Positions 10,689 through 21,650 of a stretch of 64,000 nt of DNA are shown here, piece after piece. How positions within the stretch are numbered: position 1 is the stretch's first letter; each line of letters opens with the position of its first letter. Position numbers and translations under genes: made by a program. Where the stretch lies: positions 1,560,636,501 through 1,560,700,500 of the forward strand of contig CM057455.1 of the NCBI GenBank assembly GCA_016271365.2, written 5' to 3'. Under the pieces are notes generated by a model. That model was not told the DNA's origin. It did no database searches and saw nothing but the letters and a program-made list of their open reading frames with translations. This stretch comes from Neoceratodus forsteri (taxonomy: Eukaryota; Chordata; Ceratodontiformes; Ceratodontidae).

Positions 10689-11220
10689 CCTAAGTGCCTA
10701 GTAATTTCAGGAGTAGGGCACATTACCGCAGTACATCTATGCAGGTACACAGAGTTTCCAGCCCCTATCACCCTTCCCTCCTAAGTTCCCTTTCATGTAG
10801 GTTGCACTTATTCTCATGGCATTTAAAGGAGTGACACAACATGCATCCAGCAATTGTTTTATCTACATTGTTTCAGTTCTTCCAGCATAGGACCACCAGC
10901 TACCCAGCCACTTAAATCACCTGGTTCTTGTTGGAAGGCAGTAAGCCTGATTCAGCTTTTCTCCAAATCAGACACCTGCTTCCCAGGTTGTAACCTCTCA
11001 GCCCACAATAGGCTGTAATATTCTACCCGGGCTAGTTTCCTCACACTGTCTACTAAAGGTTAAAGAACAGTCCCTAAAACACCCAGCGTCCCTCACCTCC
11101 CCACACACCACCACTTCAAGTATTAAATAAAATTCCTTTTCTCTGTAGACGGGGGGCTACTCTGTTTCATTTAATAAAGCCTCTACACTATTTCAGTTCT
11201 CCTGGTGGACAATATGCCCA
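10689..11220. other. Unassigned region
   Basis: No gene or repeat family recognised. Composition is ordinary, with a short ATTAAATAAAATTCC stretch near 11120. Confidence 0.3.
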
Positions 11221-11224
11221 TCAT

Positions 11225-12331
11225 TTGTCTTTTTTAAGAAAGTTGGCTACACCTAAACTGAATGATCCTGAAAGGGAGTGTTTTGAGATTTACAATCCCC
11301 TCCTCCCCACTGTCTTGGATGATGATGCCCCTTTATGTCCACTTAGCTCTGTCTCTCATGTCCCTTCATGGCAGGACCTCAAAGGTACTGCATGGCAAAC
11401 AGAGGGAGATCAATACAGCTACAGAGATCCCAGGTAGTTAGTATAAACCTTCTTGCTGTCTTCTTCTTTATCTTTCTGTATTCTTTAACCTTGGAGCCAT
11501 CACTCAATTGCAGCTCTGGTATGATGTGCTTCCATCCCACTCTTGCCCTGCTCACCATATCGCATAAATTGTCTAGTACACAGTTTTGCCTGTGGAGGAA
11601 ATCCTCATTAAGGATCTAACTTTGGCTCAGACACTGTGGACACTGCAAGAGAAGTACAAAGGTGTCCCCCTGCCCCCAGGACAGCAAGGGGTCATCCAGT
11701 ATGGAGGGACCCAGTTAAGGTCCCAAAGCTGGTTCAGTTGTGAAGTAACATACTGTAACACTACTGCTACACTGTCTGAACAGCTCCCCAAAATGAAAGT
11801 TCAACTTGTTCTGTGTCAAATACAAAAATTAAACAGGCAATTAAGAAAATTAAACCCAAACAACTGCCCCTCATCAGGTGGCTTTACCTAATGAAATACT
11901 TAAACCAGTCACTACCTTCTAAAATTCAAGAAGCATGCAACTGGGTAGTATTAGAAACTAAAATGGATAATCAAATGCTGTACTCTGGTAATTTACAAAC
12001 AAGTGAAAGACCCTTCCAGTTGCTCATCTTGCGCACCCACGATTTATTGGTTACGAGCCTGATACCACTAAGGTCTCCGGACCTCTCTGCTCATCAAGGA
12101 AAAGCCACTGAGTGCCTCCTCTACACAGGGGGCACTCTGCTACAATCACAAACAGCAGTACACACCCTGCCACATCCAATCCCATTTCACATGTGGGTTT
12201 GTATGCATGGTCTGGATGGGTTGGCCAGTGGGGGATTAGCTGCATTTTCCCCATCTTGCACAGAGGTGATTATGCAATGTGAAAGGCTGGCAGAAGGGAT
12301 GAGTGCTATACCAGGGGTTACCCCGTCATAG
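11225..12331 (+). other. Unidentified group of overlapping ORFs
   Basis: Four plus-strand frames of 70 to 172 codons follow each other: 11225-11437, 11368-11619, 11586-11891 and 11813-12331. One holds a hydrophobic run (LLAVFFFIFLYSLTL) that could span a membrane; another has LAQTLWTLQEKYKGVPLPPG. I do not recognise any domain. The density of long frames on one strand is higher than in nearby unassigned DNA, so a decayed coding sequence (host pseudogene or retroelement) is possible, but chance ORFs are equally possible. No retroviral or LINE catalytic motif is visible. Confidence 0.2.
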
Positions 12332-14204
12332 AGGCTGCTTTTACCCTCTGCACAGCTGATTGGACTCCTCTGGGGTCATGATTCTCCCCCCTTCCCCATG
12401 CTTTACTCAGTCCTCTGAGCTGACATGGAAGGTAGGGACTTACCTTGCTCACATTTGCTTGTATTTAGGCATAAGATAAGTTGCCCATAATTCCCTGCTC
12501 CACACTGTTCCATGCGGAGCTGGGTATCTGCTCCAGATCTGGCATGGTTGCATGCCTAGTGTCCAGCCCAGTTCTGCCCTAGGGCATCACCTCCCACCCT
12601 CATGTGAAACTCTGCTTTATGGATTGGGCCCTGTATGTGGATATAAATATTTTTAAAACAACCTTAGCAAAATGAGTTGGAAGCAGTGTTGAGGCAGTGT
12701 TCATGCAGACCAATATGGTTTTTTCTCTGTTTACAAAAACCCTTGGACAATATATAGAGAACACTTATAATAAACCATGTTTTAAAGAAAAGAGAGGCAT
12801 TAAATGCACCATTGGTTTGGAAGCAGGGAAAGGTTTTGATAGAGTAACATAGCCATTTGTTTTTCAAGCCTGTAGGGATTTTGTGTTTCTTGAGCTTTTT
12901 ATACATTTACTGAAAGCACTTTACTCGTCTAGACCTTCCATAAGAGCTGGGTAAATGGAACTGTGTCATGTAGTTTTGTGATAAGCCAGAGGCACAAGAC
13001 CAGGCTGCCTATAAGGCTGCCTGCTCTTTCCCTTATATCCATCTTGAGCAGAAGCTGAACTCATTTATATGCTTCTAGGCATAGAGGAAGTGCAGTCAGA
13101 AAGTAACGTGCATCGGTTATCATTGGGCACTAATGACTATACACTTGACTAACCCAGAAAAGTCACTGCTAGTGTTAATGAAAAGAATTTCTGAGTACAA
13201 TCTAGTGTCAGGTTATAGACTGAATCAGGATCAATCATAAGTATTGGTTTTGGATAACTTTCTGTCCATAACTTTAAGGGAAACATGTCTCCTAAAAATG
13301 AAATGTCAACAATTTAAAAAAAAATGGTATTTGTGTACTCTTAAATCTGGATGTAGTACATGCTAGTAATTTCATGCCACTTGAAAAGCAAACCAGTGAT
13401 GATATTAATGGATAATCCAGGCTACCGTTTGTTTATTTCATTCATAGTGGTCATTTAGGCCAACGTCCTATCTGGATTTGCATTTCTGTTTTTGGATATT
13501 TTCTTTCCAAGGGATTCACTGGGTATCCTGGGTAATATGGGCCAGGAACACCTTTAAATTGGTACACATTCGTACGTGTTCATGCCTAGCAGGGGGTGCA
13601 AATTATAGAACCAGTGTCCCTTCACCCCATAATATGTTACTATGTTTCACAGTTTGCCTATTTTCATCCAAGAGAAGACACTTTTACACTGAGAAAAAAG
13701 ACACATGGAATAGCAAAAGACAATGAATTAGACTTAAAATGGTACAGACACCAAAGGGCAAATGTGGTTAGGAATTTAGGACCATTGGAGGTAGAATACT
13801 GGAGGGTAGTTTGCAAGAAGAATGAGTGTGTAGGGTCTGACAAAGATAGAAGCAGAGAACAAATATCGACATAATTTGGTTTCTGTATCTCTGTCGAGCC
13901 ACATGCAAACTCTCTAAAGCATACATACGTACATAGACCTGTCAGATATTTAGGTCCCAGATGACAGGGGTAATCTATACAAGTAAACTAATTTTTGTTA
14001 TGATCAGGTTAATTATGATAGCTTAATGCATTTCTTTTTTTTTTTTAGAATAGTTTTATGTTACAATATAGTTCAGGTGGATACCTTCACTGTGTTGTAA
14101 GTGTTATAGATTGTGGGGTTGTTTTCTTTCTTTTGAATAACAGATAGTGACAAAATACATTTTTCAATCACATGAGTGTGGCGTGCATATTTTATGGACA
14201 ACAT
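12332..14204. other. Unassigned region
   Basis: I see no family match. Short ORFs (for example 13596-13874) contain no known motif. A long T-run is at 14033-14046. Confidence 0.3.
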
Positions 14205-14453
14205 AGAAACAGAGGAGAGAAAGAAGTAAGTACTTCAGTTGGGACTTGAACCCAGGCCACCCGAATATTGTACCATAACAATTATTTGTGCAGCACCAGG
14301 TTGTGCATTGGAGAAAGAGTATTGTGTGCTCTGGGATGGCCCGGGTTACAGTTGCCTTGGTGGTGCAGCTGGTTAACACAACCAGAACAGTATTCCGGGT
14401 AGCCTGGGTTCAAGTCCCAGCTCAGACACTTAATTCTTTCTCTCCTCTGTTTG
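14205..14453. repeat. Inverted pair of tRNA-like SINE units (palindrome)
   Basis: Two arms of about 100 bp (14205-14308 inverted, 14352-14453 direct) face each other across about 45 bp. Both contain CCTGGGTTCAAGTCCCA (box B type), a preceding TATTC-GGGT block, and the trailer CTTTCTCTCCTCTGTTT. The direct arm starts TTGGTGGTGCAGCTGG, a plausible box A region. They look like two copies of one short tRNA-derived SINE inserted tail to tail, able to form a large hairpin. Divergence between arms is moderate. Confidence 0.65.
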
Positions 14454-14795
14454 TAAGTGACTAAATACAATCTAGTCAAGTAGAGGGTTCTTGATGACCA
14501 TATCACAGTACCTTCTGTATATTGTTTAACCTTTTTCTATGAATTCTACACAGTGTAGTGTTGTATGTTTAAGGGATGTGCCCTGGTTAGGCTTAGTTAT
14601 ATATTGTGGCAATGTTGTGGTTATTATATCAAATAAAATGTATTATACAAAAACAAGACATGTCAGCGGAGCATTATTTTTCATTGTTTTACAAGTAGAC
14701 AAGAATGTAGGAATTAGTTTTTTATTGTATAATGTATTTATCCAACTGAGATGCAACATCATTTTTTTACTGGGTGAGCTGGGTGTATGTACATA

Positions 14796-14830
14796 TGTGT
14801 GTGTGTGTGTATGTGTGTATGCGTGTGTTA
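14796..14830. repeat. (TG)n microsatellite
   Basis: A TG tract with TATG interruptions lies directly before the MIR-like SINE. Confidence 0.85.
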
Positions 14831-14849
14831 GACGCGGATCATGATTGCA

Positions 14850-14996
14850 CCTAATTGTACAACTGGGAGGGACTGAAGCACAAGGAGATCAAATGACATG
14901 CTTAAGGTCACACAATGAGTAAGAGTGATGGGATTTGAACCCAGGATCTCCTGGTTCCCAAGTCTGTGCTCTAACCAAGCAATGGCACTGCCTCCG
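14850..14996 (-). mobile_element. MIR-like (CORE-type) SINE
   Basis: The plus strand reads GGGACTGAAGCACAAGGAG, CTTAAGGTCACACAATGAG, GATTTGAACCCAGGATC and GTGCTCTAACCAAGCAATGG. This is the reverse complement of the mammalian MIR layout, in which the tRNA head has box B at GGTTCAAATC and the core reads TGTGACCTTAAG. The family is known in tetrapods and their relatives. The copy is old, with several indels, but the order of blocks is convincing. Confidence 0.75.
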
Positions 14997-15009
14997 AAAT
15001 CCAGATCTG

Positions 15010-15480
15010 ATTCCATTCATAAAGACAGAATACTGTGGATAACAAATTTACAAGTACCTGATTTCCCTGGTTAATTGGTTACCTCTGTTAAACAGGTGGC
15101 CTTTGAAGGAATAATTTCTTATTCTTGCTCTACGAGCCTATTAAAGCAGAAATTCATGTTATTATGACAATTAAGTACCTATGGATTTATAATCCATTGT
15201 AATTGTCTTTCATTGACCCCCCTCCATTTTGAGTCTGTGTTCACCAGTTTTTAGATCTGAAATAAAGGAACACTCTGCTAAATACGGCTACCCCAGGATT
15301 CCAACAATGTATTCCACTGTATTTAAAAACTCATAGTTTAATATCACTTTTTTGGTGACAAAGATTAACTAGAATATAATGGATGTAACTGAAAAAGAAA
15401 AGAAGAAACAGGTACATAAAAGTGCTGCCATCGCATAAGATTTACCTTCTCAGTCTGTACACAGCAAAGAAGATGGCACA
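15010..15480. other. AT-rich unassigned region with a 42-bp dyad
   Basis: Between 15040 and 15250 several homeodomain-like cores (TTAATTGG, CAATTAA, TAATCC, TAATTG) cluster. A nested dyad spans 15166-15207: GACAATTA pairs with TAATTGTC, and ATGGATT pairs with AATCCAT inside it. It is not obviously part of a transposon. It could be a conserved non-coding element or a relic MITE; the sequence alone cannot decide. Confidence 0.35.
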
Positions 15481-15703
15481 CTCAAAGCCCAAATCTGCTT
15501 GTGCAAAATGTTACTGGAGCACAAGTTTCAAATACTCTTTCAACATAATGTGACTGTTTGCTTAGGAACAAATGGTATGGTTGACTCTCCTGGGCTGGGA
15601 GTCAGTGGGACCATATGTTGTTAAGCAAACTGCCACAAATGTTTAAATTGTATTTTAAACTTGTGCTCCAATGACCCTGCACTGGTAGATTACGGACTTT
15701 GAG
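15481..15703. mobile_element. 223-bp foldback element (near-complete palindrome)
   Basis: The left arm from 15481 (CTCAAAGCCC...; TGGAGCACAAGTTT at 15515; GTTTGCTTAGGAACAAATGG at 15557) matches the reverse complement of the right arm ending CTTTGAG at 15703. Arms are about 105 bp with roughly 20 percent mismatch, and the centre lies near 15595. No coding capacity is present. It fits a snap-back MITE of unknown superfamily. No target-site duplication was identified. Confidence 0.65.
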
Positions 15704-15705
15704 CA

Positions 15706-17477
15706 CAGATATTCAAAGTTTTAGTGTTAGCAAAAATGTTTGCACGGGATTAGCATGGAATTAGTGCAGGTCTGCTATATTCAAAAGGCCAAATAGCGCA
15801 CGCAAACTGCATTAGCACCAGGCAAACCATAATATATGCAAGGGGCAAACTGAACATGAATACAGGCACTATGAGATATTCAGCGACTAGCACCGCACTA
15901 AGGTGTTTAGCGCGACTTAGCGCCGACCCATTGCATGGTACAAATTACCGCCCAGGAACAGCTGGTCTTAACTCTGGGCAAACAGCTTTGCATGACATTG
16001 TGGCCTTGCGTGGCATTAGCGCGGCCTTGTGTGACCCTAACATATGGCTATGACACAGAGAAAAAGCCTGACATGGAGGAAACATTTTGCTCACTGATGG
16101 CACCACAATGATGCCAACTGCTGCCACCTGTCCCAGCCATGCCAGGCAGTATGTGGTGACCTGGCCTCTGGGGGCCACCATGGTAGTGTGGCCATACAGC
16201 ACACACCAGCAGACCATACATCTGTGGTGACCAACAGATGCCAGCACACACATGCAGCACTGTGGGCATGGAGGGTGTTGAAGGGAGGATGTAAGGGTGG
16301 CCAGGCCTCACCACAGACTGGGTGCAGCCACAAGGCTGGGACACAGCATGCAGTGCACATGGGCTAGCATTGGGAATACCCCAATACCAGTGTTCCTGTC
16401 TGATCGTACATGCCCCCCTCCCTGGTCACATACCACACAGCTGTACATACACCACAGCACACACAGCTGTCCATGTCTATGTCACTGTGAGCATCACATG
16501 ACAGAGGTGCAGCATCTGTGGGTCACACAACAGTGTGACAGTAATGTCCACTGGCAGTACACACCTGCAAGGTGGGCTTGTCACTGTGTAAAGTGCAGTG
16601 GTCATCACTACCCTACACACCACAGGCATTGCTGTGTCCCTCACACTACTGGCCCCCTTGCTACTGTGGTGTTTACTGTGCACTGTAGCATGCCCTACAG
16701 TGTGACAGTTGCATACATCACCACCACCGCCTGTGCCTATGCTGTGTTATCACCTGGGGTACACAATGCTATGCTGTACTGCATACATGTAGCCTGCAGC
16801 TACCATCATGCACTGTCAGATTGACCTACAGGTGGAGCTGCAGCCAGATCTGGCCAGTCCCTGTACTTTCAGACTGACATACAAGTAGAGCTGTGGGTCC
16901 CTGCAGTAACGCTAGGCAAACTGCATGCAAATCAGGGCATAATGAGATGCTAATCTGGATGTTTGCCCAGAGACTATCTAAGTAGGTTCATTTGCATGTC
17001 ACTTTTGAATATGGCAAAGTTTAGCACCAGGCAAATGTGTTTGCACCAGGCAAACGGCTTAGCTCCACGCTAAAGCCGCGCAAACATGTTAGCGTGGTGC
17101 TAACGGTTCAGGGAATATTATACAGTTTTGAACACTGTTTTTTCCTGTCCTCTGCTGCCTGCAGTTGTACTGGGTGTACGCATTTTCTGGCACATACATT
17201 GGCCACATAATTCACCTCTACCTACCTTCACATCACTGTGCACTGTGTTGCTGATGTGGTGTGCACTTCCTGGTTGCTATATTCAGAGCTGTCTTATTCC
17301 AGGGCTAAGTTTGTCCTGCACTCCCAGCCCAGTTTGCCCGGCCTCTTTCCAATGCTATATTCAGAAGCTGTTTGCCTTGGGCTATTCCTTTTGAATACAG
17401 CTTGCTTTGTGCTCTAGGCTAAGTTTGCCTGCCGGGCAGTGCTACTGTAGCCCCGGGGCAAAGTTTTGAATATCTGG
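15706..17477. mobile_element. Possible non-autonomous DNA transposon with subterminal repeats
   Basis: The ends read CAGATATTCAAAGTTTT (15706) and, inverted, CAGATATTCAAAACTTT (from 17477), a short terminal inverted repeat. Subterminal zones on both sides carry many degenerate copies of TATTCARA and of TTAGCACCAGGCAAAC-like words (for example 15811-15826 and 17021-17054). The middle (about 16100-16830) is rich in CACA and CTGTG words with no convincing ORF. Terminal plus subterminal repeats suggest a cut-and-paste element. The superfamily is unknown because the duplication is unclear. Confidence 0.5.
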
Positions 17478-18319
17478 CCCTGAATGTGTCATCTCCTGTA
17501 TGTTAATACCACTACCAAGACCACTCTTAAAGCGAATGTGTACACACAGCAAGTAGTACAAGATCCTTACCACCTGCTCTAGCCCTAGGTGAGGAAAGGC
17601 TGGAGCACTTAATAAACACTTAGTACTCAAAAATACTTTTTTTTTGAACATTTCATAACCTTCTGGTGCCCTAAAGCACAGCACTATCTTTTCCAATAGC
17701 TGTCACATGGTTGGCAGGCTCGTCCATCCTGATGATGTCCGTACCTCAACACATGTAAAAGCAGGAATGTACAGAAGCCCCATGAGTGGTAGTGTACAAA
17801 GTGGGCACCGTGATTAGCAGTTTCCGCCAAAATATACCGGGAATCACAGGGCCTCTGTGATCATGTCCATTGCTGGTTGCATCAGTTGTTTAGTTTGCCA
17901 TTAGGTAGTTTTTACTTATTATTTTTATCCCTCCTCAGTGGGGGGTGATACTGTGGTTCCCCTTATCCAGCTGACCCCTCAGCACTACACCGGACGCAGT
18001 GCCCATGCTTGACCCCCTCCTCCGTTCCTCGTCGCATGCCGCATCACAGCGGGTACTCACCCTACGTGCTACAAAAGACCCAGGATCTGGACTTGGAGGG
18101 AGCAGCCTGAATGTGTCTAGTGCTGTGCTGACAAGGCCAGCCTTCATGCACGTTGGAAGATTGTTTTTTCTCCCTCTGACCCCACAGCGTGGGCATGCAA
18201 AGACATCAATGATGCTGCTGTGTACACTTCTGCACACTGCCTGTCTGATGTCTGTCTGTGCTGAACCCTTGTTCTGGCTGCTCAATGCACCAACCCCCAG
18301 CCACTGCCAGAAGCTGGTA
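17478..18319. other. Unassigned region
   Basis: No gene or family recognised. Open frames at 17935-18505 on both strands show no motif, and their right part overlaps the SINE S1 copy b core. Confidence 0.3.
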
Positions 18320-18500
18320 GCACAGCAGTCCATCCTTCCCACCCTCCCCAGAGGAAGAGAGCACTCCATGGGATACTCAGTCCTCCCCCTGGATGACCCT
18401 CCAGTTCCTGTGGTTGCTGGCACTGCAGGGGGTAGGTCTACTGCTGCACCAGCAGGCTGGGATATGCCATTAGGTTGTTGTTTTACTCTCAGTAACACTT
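18320..18500 (-). mobile_element. SINE S1 copy b (partial, degenerate)
   Basis: The plus strand carries CCCAGAGGAAGAGAGCACTCC and GGGATACTCAGTCCTCC (about 18347-18394). This is the reverse complement of the S1 core GGAGGATTGAGCATCCCATGG followed by GCTCTCC seen in copies c, d and e. Boxes A and B are not clear, so this is a fragment. It is assigned only through the shared core. Confidence 0.5.
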
Positions 18501-19484
18501 CTTAGAGCTGCTGATCGAGCCGGCACAATCATGCACAGTGCCTCTGAGTGTGCTTTACAGTCAGCAAGCATGCTAGTTCCTATGTGCTGCTCTTTTGGAC
18601 TCAAATTCTGAGGTCAAATATAAACAAAATTTGTAAAGGAAGCTGACACCAGAGAAAATGTGGGTGCACCAGTCAACAAAGTAGTACAGGAGCAGAAAAA
18701 ACAGGCACTAAGTCACTTCACTGTTAGGCGCACTTGGTAAAAGAAGGACTTTGTCATATAAGACAAAGTCACCCTTATTTAATTACAAAATAACAAATTC
18801 TGGTCTGAATAAAATACAGCAGGCAGAAGAAAAGGGTCCCCCATACAGACCAAAGTTTCTTGTGACACAATACATGCTTTATCAAGATACTGTGAGCAGT
18901 AAGTTCATACAGCCCTTTATAATGGTGAATTTAAAGGCACAGTACAATTAGTTAATGGCATATCAATTAGTAGATCGGGTAGTAAGGCTCTTATATAACC
19001 TAATTACTTCCATGACAGCAGTGCCCTATAATAAATTTCTTTGTATTACACATGTCTCATGTCTGCGTCTTCTGCTCAGTGGTGACATGCCACTGGTCAC
19101 GATTGTCAGCCACATGAGGGGAGCTCTCCATTGCCCCTTGGTGTCCTACAGTATCTCATTGCTGTTCCAGTATTGTGGGTTTTGAGTGCACATTTAGCAT
19201 ACTATATGCTGCCTTATTCAAGCCTCCATATTACTGTGGGTTGTCCGCAGTGGTGGTCCTTCCAGTCCTGTGTCTATGGCACATACCGTCCCAGTGGTCT
19301 GTCCTGCCCTGTATGCCAGGCCAGCTCTGTATGCCTGCATTTTATAGTAGCCCTCCACATAGGCTATGCTCGGTCTTAGATCTAATGGCACCCTAAGCAT
19401 AAATACTTGTGGTGCCCCCTACTGATTCCCATTGCCCCCTAGCCTCCCTTAGTCCCCATCCCACATCCAAAAAGTGATAAGAAT
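18501..19484. other. Unassigned region
   Basis: No gene recognised. A short hairpin (GACTTTGTC, five-base loop, GACAAAGTC) lies near 18748. Confidence 0.3.
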
Positions 19485-21650
19485 TCTGTTTATTTATTAC
19501 AGTCTTAGAATAAGACCACTTGAGCTCAGAGCTCTTTACATAGGTTCCACATCAGGATAAAACACAAACAGGGATGAGATTGTACAAGGAGGTCACTATA
19601 CAGGGTAAGAAAACAGAAATTATATAATGAAACACAATACAAGTTGGGGATAAGGAAAGGGAGGCTTCAGTGTACACACAAGTGATGATGCCCTATGGTG
19701 AATATCAATCAGTTGTCAGCAGCGATGGTGCGTAGGAACTATGCTAAATGCAAGGGTGGTTGGGGGGGAGGAGCCCTGAGTACCAAGAGCAAAGAGATGC
19801 AATGATGTTAGGCAAGCAGTGGGGGTGGGAGGAAAAGGTGGGAAGGGAGGAGCAGGATCAGGAAGAAGCAGGATAAAGGGATGGGGAAGCAGCAGGAAGT
19901 ATGATTGCAGAGCGAGGAAAGTGGAGCTAGTGGTGACAGTCACAATGTGCTTCATATAACATAAGCTTCTTAAGGTGGACTTTGAAGGTGCCCAGTGTAG
20001 GCAGTCATGCAATATTATTCTGCAGGGAGTTGAACCAAAGTGCTGCACAGTGAGCAAAGGATCTTTGTCCTTGAGAAGTACAACATCTCAGAGTTATGAA
20101 GAACTGCCGTTCAGAGTTGTGAGTGTGTCGAGTGTTAATGCCTGGCACCAGAAGTTGATGAACCCCAGGCAGGAGGGTACCATGGCTGATCTTTTTCGCC
20201 AACAGGCAGGTTTGGTATTTTAACCGGCCATTAAGTGGGAGCCAATGTGTGCTGGTGTACTGATCACAGGTGTGTGTCAGCCTGTGGCACCTAAGGTTAG
20301 CTGGCAGGCTTTGTTTAAGGTAGTATTTAAACATCAGAGGGCAGTATCAGTGGCAGAGCCATATATGGGCAGGCCATAGTCCGCAAGGGAGCCCACAGAG
20401 CTATGAACAGCTATTGTCAGGGCTTCAGGGGTCAGGTTTTGCTTATATCAATAAAGCAGCCCTATGAGTTTGTTGATTGCTTTGGCCGTGTTGTCAATAT
20501 GGAGAGTATAGGCCAACGAGTTGTCAGTAGTAATACCTAGGTACTTAAAATGTTGTATCAGTTCCAGAGAAGCCCTGTTGACATTATGTATTGATAGTGG
20601 GTAGTTATGATGCTTATTTAAGGGGCTGGAGAACAGCATGGTTTTTGTTTTTTTGTAGTTCATAATCAACTTATAATTCTTGAACCACTTCTCTAGACAG
20701 GTGAAATCCCTTTGAAGTTACTTGTCAAGATAATCGGGATCTGAGCCATGAATAAAAATGACCTCATCATCGGTGGAGGAGGATGTAGCACTGACTGGCA
20801 TGAGGGAGGCTTTTCAAGAATAGACTGAATAGAAGGGTACCCAGTATAGACCCCTGCGGAATGCCTGAGTAGACGGGTTTGCTGTCTGAGAGAGTGGAAC
20901 CTATCCTGACTTGCTGGGATTGATGGTCTAGGTAACTCCAGAACCATGAGACTGCCTCGGATGCAAGGCCAGTAGTGGCAAGTTGCTCAATAAGGAGGGC
21001 ATGATTAACCATATTGAATGCCTTTGTTAGGTCGATAAAGATAGCTCCGGCAAGCTGTCCCTGGTCTAGTGATTTGTGGATGGAGCACATGAATTCCAGA
21101 AGAGCTGTGGTGGTACTGTGCCCAGCTCTAAACTCATGCTGCTCTGGGCAGAGGAGTTTGTACTTGTCCAGGTTTTCGACAAGTTGGTCTGCAACTATTC
21201 ATTCAAGGGCTTTTGAGAGTGGTGGTAGCAAAGAGATGGGTCTGTAGTTCTCTGTAATGGCCTGGTTCCCACTCTTATGAGCAGGAGTTACTACTGCAGC
21301 TTTCCATTTTTGGGGGAATACTGCGAGTCGAAGTGATAGATTGAGGATGTGGGTAAGAGGAGACAGGATTTCTTCCAGTGTGAGTGAGATAATTTTCAGG
21401 TCAAGGGTGTCTCCACTGAATCTCCCCTTACTAAGCACCTTCATGAGATATTTCTTGGCCTCACCAACTGAAATAGTCTTGAACCAAAAATGGGGATGCA
21501 CAGGGGTCTGAGGGGATGTAACAGGGTTGCTGGGAAGGAAGAAGTCTGAGGGGAGGATGTGGCTGAGGTCCGTGAAAATGAGGTTGAAAGTATCAGCAAT
21601 GGCTTTCGGATCAAGAATGGGTGAACATCTACGCTGATCATGGAAGGGGC
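19485..21650 (-). mobile_element. L2-type LINE, 5'-truncated (RT to 3' end)
   Basis: Minus-strand blocks in order: GDTLDLKIISLTLEEILSPL, VFPQKWKAAVVTPAHKSG and NYRPISLLP (21199-21501). Then AIFIDLTKAFNMVNHALL and GIPQGSILGTLLFSLF (20767-21090), where the YADD catalytic motif has decayed to STDD near 20770. Then HFKYLGITTDNSLAYTLHID (20448-20669) and the C-terminal CDQYTSTHWLPLNGRLKYQTC. The 3' end reads, inverted, into AATAAATAAACAG, similar to the L2 tail at 37396. Frameshifts break the ORF. 5' truncation at about 21650 removes the endonuclease. Confidence 0.85.

Noticed and set aside
16048..16824. Long Cys/His-rich ORFs as a metal-binding protein
   Set aside because: Composition follows from CACA/TGTG-rich low-complexity DNA, and overlapping frames on both strands are equally open.
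17935..18505. 168- and 187-codon ORFs on opposite strands as a host gene
   Set aside because: The right part contains the SINE S1 core and no domain is recognisable; the paired long frames look like composition shadows.
18748..18770. Short hairpin GACTTTGTC/GACAAAGTC as a terminator or regulatory site
   Set aside because: A 9-bp stem in AT-rich vertebrate DNA is expected by chance and nothing else supports it.
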